From Campylobacterota bacterium (GTDB taxonomy: Bacteria; Campylobacterota; Campylobacteria; Campylobacterales; JAADDG01): a stretch of DNA of 9,255 nt. The stretch covers positions 1 through 9,255 of the forward strand of contig JAADDG010000131.1 in NCBI GenBank assembly GCA_013154075.1. The letters are read 5' to 3'. The position numbers and the translations under genes are program-made. The notes below the pieces were generated by a model. That model was not told where the DNA came from and did no database searches. It saw nothing but the letters and a program-made list of their open reading frames with translations. Positions 1-5,481 of this stretch are shown here, in pieces. Each line of letters starts with the position of its first letter. Position 1 is the first letter of the stretch.

Positions 1-719
1 AGGTAAACGATTTGGATATGGTTATCGTCCCTATAGGCGGAGGAGGATTGATAAGCGGTATAGGCTCCGCCATAAAACAGCTCGATCCAGACATCAAAGT
101 GATAGGCGTCGTAGCGGCCGGAGCTCCGGCAATGTACAACTCTTTCAAAGCGAAAAAAGCGATAGACTCCACAACTGTCAGAACCATAGCCGACGGAATC
201 GCCGTAAGAGACGTATGCGAAAAGAATCTAAAATATATCTTGGAAGTGGCCGACGATATCGTAAAAGTGGACGACGAAGAGATAGCAAACGCCATTTTGT
301 TTTTACTTGAGAAACAAAAGCTCGTAGTGGAAGGCGGAGGAGCCGTAGGAATAGCCGCTTTGATGCATGACAAAATCAAATACAAAGAAAATTCGAAAAT
401 AGGCGTAGTTTTAAGCGGCGGCAATATAGACGTGCAGATGCTCTCGGTAATTATCGAGAAAGGTTTGATAAAATCTCATAGAAAAATGAAACTGCTTGTA
501 ACTTTGGTGGATAAACCGGGAAGTTTGATGAAGCTTACCGACCTTCTAACAAAAGAGAGAGCAAATATCACTCATATAGGATATGATAGAACCTCCACAA
601 GTCTCTCTTACGGAGATGCAAACGTAACGATGGCTTTGGAAACGAAAGGAAAAGAGCATCAAGAGAGTATCAGAAGAGTATTAAGAGAGCACAATTACAA
701 ATTCAAAGAGGAGTTTTAG
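1..719 (+). CDS. ilvA: Threonine ammonia-lyase (threonine dehydratase), 3' part
   Basis: PLP-dependent enzyme that converts L-threonine to 2-oxobutanoate and ammonia, the entry step of isoleucine synthesis, in the cytoplasm. The gene is cut by the window edge: the first complete codon is 3-5 and about 238 residues remain of the roughly 400 usual for the short, single-ACT form, so the N-terminal PLP-lysine region is missing. Visible are the glycine-rich phosphate-binding loop (PIGGGGLISG, bases 30-59), an EGGGAVG segment, the SGGN motif near the cofactor ring (414-425), and a C-terminal ACT domain from about base 492 (LLVTLVDKPGSL). The ACT domain normally binds amino-acid effectors, so allosteric control is likely but not shown here. 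The TTG at 12 is not the start; the frame is open to the window edge. The next gene begins 3 nt after the TAG stop, implying an operon. A catabolic (TdcB-like) role cannot be excluded. Confidence 0.93.
   Translation, partial: VNDLDMVIVPIGGGGLISGIGSAIKQLDPDIKVIGVVAAGAPAMYNSFKAKKAIDSTTVRTIADGIAVRDVCEKNLKYILEVADDIVKVDDEEIANAILFLLEKQKLVVEGGGAVGIAALMHDKIKYKENSKIGVVLSGGNIDVQMLSVIIEKGLIKSHRKMKLLVTLVDKPGSLMKLTDLLTKERANITHIGYDRTSTSLSYGDANVTMALETKGKEHQESIRRVLREHNYKFKEEF
705..713 (+). promoter_or_regulatory. Ribosome binding site for the TTG-started binding protein
   Basis: AAAGAGGAG lies inside the last codons of ilvA, 9 nt before the TTG at 723. It is the strongest Shine-Dalgarno match in the area and supports the TTG start. 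Its position inside ilvA suggests translational coupling between the two genes. Confidence 0.65.
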
Positions 720-722
720 AGT

Positions 723-2222
723 TTGAGGGTTTTTGCGTTTTTGTTATATTTATCGATCTTTGCCTTCTCCTCCACTCTGCATCTATCCATTTCGGCAAAT
801 CCGAGCAGAGTAAACCCGATCCTTGCAACCGATAGTGCAAGCGGAACGATAGCCGAGTGGGTTTTTGACTCCCTGCTCGATTATGACAAAAACGCAAACA
901 TCAGATTAAAACTTGCCGAAAGCTACGAATTCAAAGACGATACGACTCTGATTTTCAAACTGAAAAAAGGAATCAAGTGGCACGACGGAGCGCCTTTTAC
1001 TTCTCAAGATGTGGTTTTTACATATCAAACCATCACATCTCCCAAAATTTTCACTCCCTATTCAAGCGATTTTAGATACGTAAAAAGCGTAAAAGCCTTA
1101 GATCCCTATACGGTGGAGGTAAAATATAAAGAGCCCTACTTCAAAGCTTTGGAAATTTGGATGATGGGAATACTTCCAAAGCACATTCTGGAAAAAGAGA
1201 AAGATTTGATGACAAGCTCTTTTAATCAGCACCCTATCGGAACGGGCCCTTATAAACTAAAAGGCTTCGAAATCTCAAAAGATATCGTTTTAAACGCAAA
1301 TAGAGAGTATTACATTCATAAACCGAATATCGATAAACTGGTATATCACTTCATTCCCGATCCGTCCACTCAATTTCTGATGCTAAAATCTCACAAACTC
1401 GACGTAGGCTCTCTATCTCCTTTGCAGTATGAAAGACAAATAGATAAAAGTTTCAAAGATTTTTATGCAATTTATGAAAATATCTCCCACGGATATACAT
1501 ATCTTGGATTCAATCTGAAAAATCCCAAATTCAAAGATAAAAGAGTAAGAAAGGCTCTAAGTCTTGCGATAGATAGACAAGAGCTTGTAGATATTCTCTT
1601 TTTCGGTCACGCAAGAGTTTGCACGGGCCCCTTTATGCCGGGAACTTTCGCTTTTAACGAAGATGTAAAGGCGCCAAAAAGAGACATTAAAAAGGCAAAA
1701 GAGCTTTTAAAAGAGGCGGGATACGATGAAAAACACCCTTTAGAATTTGAAATAGTTACAAACTCCAACAACTCTCTTAGAATGTATGCGGTACAAATTA
1801 TTCAACACCAACTAAAAGAGATAGGCGTCAAAGTAAAAATAAGAGCGATGGAGTGGCAAGCCTTCTTAAACACCGTCGTAACTCCGAGAAGATTCGAAGC
1901 TATCGTTTTGGGGTGGGGGCTTGGACTCATGCCGGACGCTTACTCCATTTGGCATAGCGATAACGATAAAAAGGGAGGATTTAATTTCATCCATTATAAA
2001 AACGAAGAAGTGGACAGACTCATAAAAGAGGCGGAGAAAACCATCGACAAAAAGAGACTCTCAAAAATCTACAAAAGAATATTCAAACTGATAGTGGAAG
2101 ATAATCCCTACCTATTTCTATACATTCCAAACTCCATAACCGCGGTCAATAAAAAAATCAAAAACGTCTCACCTTCAATCATCGGAGTAATGCATAACGT
2201 AATAGATTGGATAAAACCGTAA
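723..2222 (+). CDS. ABC transporter family 5 solute-binding protein (DppA/OppA-like), periplasmic
   Basis: A 499-residue extracytoplasmic binding protein of the SBP_bac_5 family, which delivers peptides or other small solutes to an ABC importer. The start is TTG: no ATG occurs until far inside the mature protein, and only this start gives the hydrophobic signal peptide (residues 1-17, RVFAFLLYLSIFAFSS). There is no lipobox cysteine, so it should be soluble in the periplasm rather than a lipoprotein. Family landmarks are all present: the N-terminal strand with NPILATDSAS (31-40), KKGIKWHDGAPFTSQDVVFT (81-100), HPIGTGPYKL (170-179), RVRKALSLAIDRQELV (274-289) and LKEAGYD (329-335). Length is normal for the family. 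It lies 3 nt after ilvA and is probably co-transcribed with it. No permease or ATPase genes are in the window, so it is an orphan here and its ligand (peptide, metal chelate or other) cannot be told. Confidence 0.9.
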   Translation: MRVFAFLLYLSIFAFSSTLHLSISANPSRVNPILATDSASGTIAEWVFDSLLDYDKNANIRLKLAESYEFKDDTTLIFKLKKGIKWHDGAPFTSQDVVFTYQTITSPKIFTPYSSDFRYVKSVKALDPYTVEVKYKEPYFKALEIWMMGILPKHILEKEKDLMTSSFNQHPIGTGPYKLKGFEISKDIVLNANREYYIHKPNIDKLVYHFIPDPSTQFLMLKSHKLDVGSLSPLQYERQIDKSFKDFYAIYENISHGYTYLGFNLKNPKFKDKRVRKALSLAIDRQELVDILFFGHARVCTGPFMPGTFAFNEDVKAPKRDIKKAKELLKEAGYDEKHPLEFEIVTNSNNSLRMYAVQIIQHQLKEIGVKVKIRAMEWQAFLNTVVTPRRFEAIVLGWGLGLMPDAYSIWHSDNDKKGGFNFIHYKNEEVDRLIKEAEKTIDKKRLSKIYKRIFKLIVEDNPYLFLYIPNSITAVNKKIKNVSPSIIGVMHNVIDWIKP

Positions 2223-2246
2223 AGAGACTAAATTTTTTCCGTTAAA

Positions 2247-2276
2247 ATCCGAAATTATAATAAATAAACTTCGGAT
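2247..2276. promoter_or_regulatory. Perfect inverted repeat framing a -10 box (candidate operator)
   Basis: ATCCGAA (2247-2253) and TTCGGAT (2270-2276) are exact reverse complements separated by 16 AT-rich bases. A TATAAT lies inside the spacer and the right arm overlaps the weak CGGA ribosome-binding sequence of the PilZ gene. The centre-to-centre spacing of the arms is 23 bp, about two helical turns, as expected for a dimeric repressor site. The alternative is a weak hairpin in read-through mRNA that would hide the ribosome binding site. Function is inference. Confidence 0.4.
2256..2261 (+). promoter_or_regulatory. Putative sigma-70 -10 element for the PilZ-domain gene
   Basis: An exact TATAAT sits 21 nt before the ATG at 2283, preceded by a T-run (2233-2238) in place of a -35 box, as is usual in Campylobacterota promoters. 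Transcription would start near 2268, leaving a leader of only about 15 nt. The preceding gene shows no clear terminator, so read-through is also possible. Confidence 0.45.
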
Positions 2277-2282
2277 AAAAGA

Positions 2283-3407
2283 ATGGACGGAAAATTAATA
2301 GAATTAGTAAACGGAGCGATAATAGAATCCCAAATGATCTTTGCCAAAGAGCATAAGATCCCTCTTTGTATAGCGAGAATGGAGTATGAAAAACAGCCGA
2401 TTACCGAAGAGAGGTTCAAAGACAGCATAGCTTTCGTACACGCCTTTATAGATTACAATCCTCTTCTTTTGGATAGAGACAATACCTATCTTCTATTTCT
2501 AAAAGATGTCCGAATACATAGCGCCGTTAAGATGATGAAAAAACTCATCTTCAGTCTAAAAATAAAGTTCTCCATCAAAATCAACAGAATCTCCGTAACG
2601 CTTGTGGATGAAAGCGATTCTTTGTTTACTTTGATGGAGAGGCTCGATAGATACTTCTTACTAATCAAAACATCAAAAAACGAAAAGATATTTTACGGAA
2701 CGAAAGATTTCGACTTTTTAGCCGAACAAAACAAGATGGAGCTTTTAAACTCCATATTCAAAAAAGATCCGGAAATCAAAGTCTATAATTTCTTTAAAAA
2801 CATTCCGTTAATAGAGGAAGCGAGAGTTACCAAATTCTCGGACGACTTTTTACAAATCAAGATAGACTCTTCCAAACTTAGTTTCTATAAGAAAGATAAA
2901 TCCATCTATCTTGAGCACAACTTGCTTCCCGACATTCTCAAAGCCGATATTTTTAAAATAGATTTGATGAATTCAATCATATCTCTTTACAATATAGAGT
3001 TTTTAGACAGCTCCCCGGTAGATAGAGAAGAGATCAGAGTCAAACCTCACAAAAATATCACCGCAAGCGTCTCATACGCAAACAGAGTGCTTTTTGAGGG
3101 AATGATAGTGGATATATCCATAAACTCCGTCCTTATAGCCACCCAATTGGCAAAACTCGAAAGATTCAAAAACGTTCAAACGGAAAATATTGAGTTCGAT
3201 ATCAAATTCGACCTACCCTTTCCCAATAAAACGGTACTTATTAAAGTAAAAGGCAAAATAGTAAAAATGATGGGAAATCAAGTGGTATTTACGATCACTC
3301 CCAATGCCGTCACGAAATCAAAGCTATCTTCCTACATTTCCCTAAGACAGCATCAGCTAATTGCGGAGTTGGAAAGAGAGATGAAAAGCTCCTATGAGCT
3401 TACCTAA
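2283..3407 (+). CDS. PilZ-domain protein with degenerate GGDEF domain (putative c-di-GMP receptor)
   Basis: A 374-residue cytoplasmic protein without signal peptide or membrane segment. Three regions can be made out. Residues about 1-148 follow the predicted strand/helix order of a GGDEF domain, ending in a typical tail (DSLFTLMERLDRYFLLIKTS, 112-131), but the signature is replaced by RDNTY (65-69), so cyclase activity is not expected. Residues about 165-245 resemble the YcgR-N/PilZN split barrel that precedes PilZ in flagellar brake proteins. Residues about 247-345 form a PilZ domain with the RxxxR motif (REEIR, 248-252) and DISINS (277-282), in which the final Gly of the usual [DN]xSxxG is Ser. 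PilZ domains bind cyclic di-GMP and usually control motility, adhesion or surface polymers; which applies here is unknown. ATG start with a weak ribosome binding site (CGGA, 7 nt upstream). The 3' end overlaps the convergent gene by 8 bp. The PilZ call is firm, the GGDEF and YcgR-N calls moderate. Confidence 0.8.
   Translation: MDGKLIELVNGAIIESQMIFAKEHKIPLCIARMEYEKQPITEERFKDSIAFVHAFIDYNPLLLDRDNTYLLFLKDVRIHSAVKMMKKLIFSLKIKFSIKINRISVTLVDESDSLFTLMERLDRYFLLIKTSKNEKIFYGTKDFDFLAEQNKMELLNSIFKKDPEIKVYNFFKNIPLIEEARVTKFSDDFLQIKIDSSKLSFYKKDKSIYLEHNLLPDILKADIFKIDLMNSIISLYNIEFLDSSPVDREEIRVKPHKNITASVSYANRVLFEGMIVDISINSVLIATQLAKLERFKNVQTENIEFDIKFDLPFPNKTVLIKVKGKIVKMMGNQVVFTITPNAVTKSKLSSYISLRQHQLIAELEREMKSSYELT
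3386..3401. terminator. Hairpin at the convergent gene junction, possible bidirectional terminator
   Basis: AAGCTC (3386-3391) and GAGCTT (3396-3401) form a perfect 6-bp stem with a 4-nt loop across the last codons of the PilZ gene and the stop of the opposing gene. On the + strand a run of five T begins 9 nt after the stem; on the - strand the stem leads directly into a T/C-rich stretch. It is placed as a shared terminator would be, but the stem is short and the T-tracts are poor. Confidence 0.4.
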
Positions 3408-3984
3408 CTCTTTTTAATTCCGCCTCTTTATAATTCTCTTCCAACTCATTCAAATCGTAAAGAGTATTGAAATCATCTGAGAATCTAAACTTTATAATTT
3501 TCCCTCCCATCGAAAAAGGCCCCATCTTAAATCTTCTACCTACTCCTATATCGATGGTTTTTTTCTTCTCGTCATACTTGACTATCGTATAAACATCCTC
3601 TATCTTATCTCCGTTTCTGATCATCGTCATTTTATAATCATCAGTAAATATAAACTCCTCGTTATCACCCTTCCAATGCCCTACTATATGCTTTGCGAAA
3701 GAGGAGAGCTTTTTTGGAGTCTCTTGTACGCTTTTAGATTCGTTAGAGATTTCCAGCGACTCGCTTTTTACCTTAGGTTTGATAGTCTTTACGATTTTAT
3801 CTACAACCACCCAAGTACCGTCTTTTTTCAAAGCAATCGTTTTATCTCCCATTTTAGCCAAAGTCACTTCCTGCCAAGAGCCGTCTTTGTTCAAAACAGC
3901 CACCTTCCCATCCGGCATTACGACCGCATCAACAGCAAAAAGAGATAAAGATAGAAATAATAAAACTAACGATTTTTTAATCAT
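3400..3984 (-). CDS. Exported protein of unknown function with paired KDG[S/T]W motifs
   Basis: A 194-residue protein. Residues 1-17 (MIKKSLVLLFLSLSLFA) are a clear Sec signal peptide without lipobox. The mature N-terminus holds two similar strand-turn units, AVLNKDGSW (29-37) and IALKKDGTW (50-58), a motif seen in small bacterial exported proteins of the DGTW/DUF3157 kind. A Lys/Ser/Glu-rich linker (about 63-97) leads to a second, strand-rich domain from GHWKGDNEEFIF (102-113) to about 180, which reads like a small lipocalin-like barrel. I do not recognise the function. The chosen ATG at 3984 has AAAGG 8 nt upstream; a TTG two codons earlier is in frame but lies only 2 nt from that site. It is read toward the PilZ gene and overlaps its end by 8 bp. 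A strong terminator separates it from the upstream porin, so it needs its own promoter within 3985-4030; only a poor TGTAAT (- strand, 4017-4022) is visible. Confidence 0.85.
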   Translation of the reverse strand: MIKKSLVLLFLSLSLFAVDAVVMPDGKVAVLNKDGSWQEVTLAKMGDKTIALKKDGTWVVVDKIVKTIKPKVKSESLEISNESKSVQETPKKLSSFAKHIVGHWKGDNEEFIFTDDYKMTMIRNGDKIEDVYTIVKYDEKKKTIDIGVGRRFKMGPFSMGGKIIKFRFSDDFNTLYDLNELEENYKEAELKRVR

Positions 3985-3992
3985 TTCCAAAA

Positions 3993-3997
3993 CCTTT
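3993..3997 (-). promoter_or_regulatory. Ribosome binding site deciding the ATG at 3984
   Basis: On the - strand AAAGG occurs 8 nt before the ATG at 3984 but only 2 nt before the in-frame TTG at 3990, so translation most likely begins at the ATG. Confidence 0.55.
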
Positions 3998-4030
3998 AAA
4001 AAGAAGATGAAAGAGAATTACAAAGAGGAG

Positions 4031-4058
4031 AAAAAAAGATGCGGGGAGAAACCCCGCA
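4031..4058 (-). terminator. Rho-independent terminator of the porin gene
   Basis: Read on the - strand, TGCGGGG, a TTTCT loop and CCCCGCA form a perfect 7-bp GC-rich stem (4040-4058), followed after TC by seven T (4031-4037). It starts about 20 nt after the porin stop. No T-tract follows on the + strand, so it acts in one direction. Confidence 0.92.
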
Positions 4059-4077
4059 AAAGGGGAAAAGATATAAA

Positions 4078-5265
4078 TTAGAATTTATATCTTGCAACTA
4101 CCCTTAGAAGATCTTTGTCGTCTTGATCGTTGTCGAATGATTGATTTACATAAGCGATCAACAAGTTGGTTCCAAGAACTTTAGTTTTGATGATTACGTC
4201 CAACTCGTCAAGATCGTTGTTAGCACCTGCAAGGTTTTTGTCTCCCGCATCTGTCATAGCATATTGAGCTATCAATTTAGCTCCGTAATACTCAGGAGTT
4301 ACAACTTTCAATTGAACCGTAGAAGCATCTCTTTTGATAGAACCTTGGTTTAGAATTTGTTGTACAAATAGTTTTGTTTTTACTCCGGTTCCTACGTTGT
4401 GGATAGGAATATCACCGTCATCTACATCGTCATATGCTACGCTAAGTCCGAATCCGTTAACTTTAGCGGCCAATTTAGCACCATACATCGTAGTATCTTC
4501 CAATCCGTCATCGCTCGGATTTACGTTAGCGTAGTGAGCTGCAAGAGTCAAAGGAACGCCTACGTCCATTTTATATGCAAGCTCCGCCCATACTGCAGTT
4601 GCCAAGCTTGTTAGGTTGTATGCCCAAAGATTTGCGTTCAAGTTAGGAATACTTTTATTCAAAAGTCCCAACACATAAACGGCATTGTCGCTTCCGCCTG
4701 CAGGATTAACTGCGCCGAAAGTATCCATTACGGCACCAAGTCCGTTACCGTTTGCTTTATTAACCATACCTAATACAGCTGTCGTATCAGGAATGTCTTG
4801 GTTGATTAATACTGCAGCCTCAAAGCTGTTTTTAAACACGTTCCATCCCTCGCTGAATGCAAAAGGAGTGTTCAAGTATTGTCTACCGATTTTCAATGTA
4901 GTGTTTCCGGCAGTTTTGGCAACATATGCTTCAGGAATCCAATATCCGCCGAGATCTCCGTTAGTATCGCTTGCGGTTTGCATAACGCCGTTTACCAAAT
5001 TGCCCTCTAAACCTGCAGTACTAATCATATTAGCAGTTACGCCGGCGCTAAATCCGTTTCCTAAATCGGCTTTGGATCTGATTTGCAAACCGACGTTTCC
5101 TCTTGAGCCGGCTTTATCGAAGAAGTCTAAATCGGCACTATCTTTTTGAAGAGTTTGATAGTAAAGAACTGCTTGTCCGCCGAATTGAACGTCAACGTCC
5201 GCCATTGCCGCACTTGTAAAACCAAGCGCCATAATTGTAGCTAAACTAAGTTTAGTGAAATTCAT
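4078..5265 (-). CDS. Outer-membrane porin, Opr-type
   Basis: A 395-residue beta-barrel porin for diffusion of small solutes across the outer membrane. Residues 1-22 (MNFTKLSLATIMALGFTSAA, then MA) are a Sec signal peptide with an AMA cleavage site before DVDVQFGGQA. The mature chain alternates polar and hydrophobic residues in short strands with Gly/Asp/Asn-rich turns, contains no cysteine, carries the motif KIGRQYLNTPF (125-135) seen in OprD-like porins, and ends RVVARYKF with the terminal Phe that the BAM machinery recognises. The frame is open 50 codons further upstream, but that extension lacks a ribosome site and would bury the signal peptide; the ATG at 5265 has AAGGAG 6 nt upstream. 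It has its own extended -10 promoter and strong terminator, fitting a monocistronic, highly expressed gene. Substrate specificity cannot be read from the sequence. Confidence 0.93.
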   Translation of the reverse strand: MNFTKLSLATIMALGFTSAAMADVDVQFGGQAVLYYQTLQKDSADLDFFDKAGSRGNVGLQIRSKADLGNGFSAGVTANMISTAGLEGNLVNGVMQTASDTNGDLGGYWIPEAYVAKTAGNTTLKIGRQYLNTPFAFSEGWNVFKNSFEAAVLINQDIPDTTAVLGMVNKANGNGLGAVMDTFGAVNPAGGSDNAVYVLGLLNKSIPNLNANLWAYNLTSLATAVWAELAYKMDVGVPLTLAAHYANVNPSDDGLEDTTMYGAKLAAKVNGFGLSVAYDDVDDGDIPIHNVGTGVKTKLFVQQILNQGSIKRDASTVQLKVVTPEYYGAKLIAQYAMTDAGDKNLAGANNDLDELDVIIKTKVLGTNLLIAYVNQSFDNDQDDKDLLRVVARYKF

Positions 5266-5270
5266 CTCTA

Positions 5271-5278
5271 ACTCCTTT
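5271..5278 (-). promoter_or_regulatory. Ribosome binding site of the porin gene
   Basis: AAAGGAGT on the - strand, with AAGGAG ending 6 nt before the ATG at 5265. This near-consensus site fixes the start and argues against the 50-codon upstream extension. Confidence 0.8.
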
Positions 5279-5301
5279 ATTTTAGATTTCACTGTATCAA
5301 A

Positions 5302-5310
5302 ATTATAACA
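5302..5310 (-). promoter_or_regulatory. Extended -10 promoter of the porin gene
   Basis: On the - strand TGTTATAAT is a perfect extended -10 (TGn plus TATAAT). The predicted transcript starts near 5295 and gives a leader of about 30 nt. No -35 match is seen at the usual distance, which the TGn extension would compensate for. Confidence 0.75.
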
Positions 5311-5373
5311 AACATTTCTTAATAGGAATGATAAATTTACGTTTAAACTCAAAATAAAAGAATTTATGGGTAT

Positions 5374-5401
5374 TTTCGTAATCTTTGTCACTGTTTCGTA
5401 A
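5374..5401 (-). repeat. Two direct repeats TTACGAAA upstream of the porin promoter
   Basis: On the - strand TTACGAAA occurs twice (5394-5401 and 5374-5381), start to start 20 bp, close to two helical turns. The nearer copy is about 65 bp upstream of the porin -10. Arrangement and distance suit tandem sites for an activator, but no regulator is identified. Confidence 0.35.
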
Positions 5402-5449
5402 CCGAAATATGGCATTTTTTAAGAGATTTTATCGTTTAAGAAAGTATTT

Positions 5450-5481
5450 AAAAGTCCCGAAGCTCTAATGAGCCTCAAGAC
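5450..5481 (-). terminator. Rho-independent terminator of the protease gene, overlapping its stop codon
   Basis: In the - strand RNA, GUCUUGAGGCUC (5481-5470) pairs with GAGCUUCGGGAC (5465-5454) over 12 bp with three G-U pairs, closing an AUUA loop (5469-5466) that carries two bases of the TAG stop. Four U follow (5453-5450). The 5' arm is made of the last codons of the protease. The short U-tract makes it weaker than the porin terminator. Confidence 0.6.

Noticed and set aside
2223..2246. Terminator after the binding-protein gene
   Set aside because: There is a run of six T (2233-2238) but no stem of useful stability before it.
3985..3990. TTG start two codons upstream for the KDG[S/T]W protein
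   Set aside because: It is only 2 nt from the AAAGG site; the ATG at 3984 has normal spacing.
4685..5149. A 154-codon open frame on the + strand opposite the porin
   Set aside because: It lies wholly antisense to a well-supported porin, with no ribosome site or recognisable family.
5341..5348. Palindrome GTTTAAAC between the porin -10 and the TTACGAAA pair
   Set aside because: The symmetry stops at 8 bp and such AT-rich palindromes are expected by chance; not strong enough to call a site.
5266..5415. A 50-codon N-terminal extension of the porin to an ATG at 5415
   Set aside because: It has no ribosome binding site, would place the signal peptide internally and covers the porin promoter; the ATG at 5265 with AAGGAG is far better.
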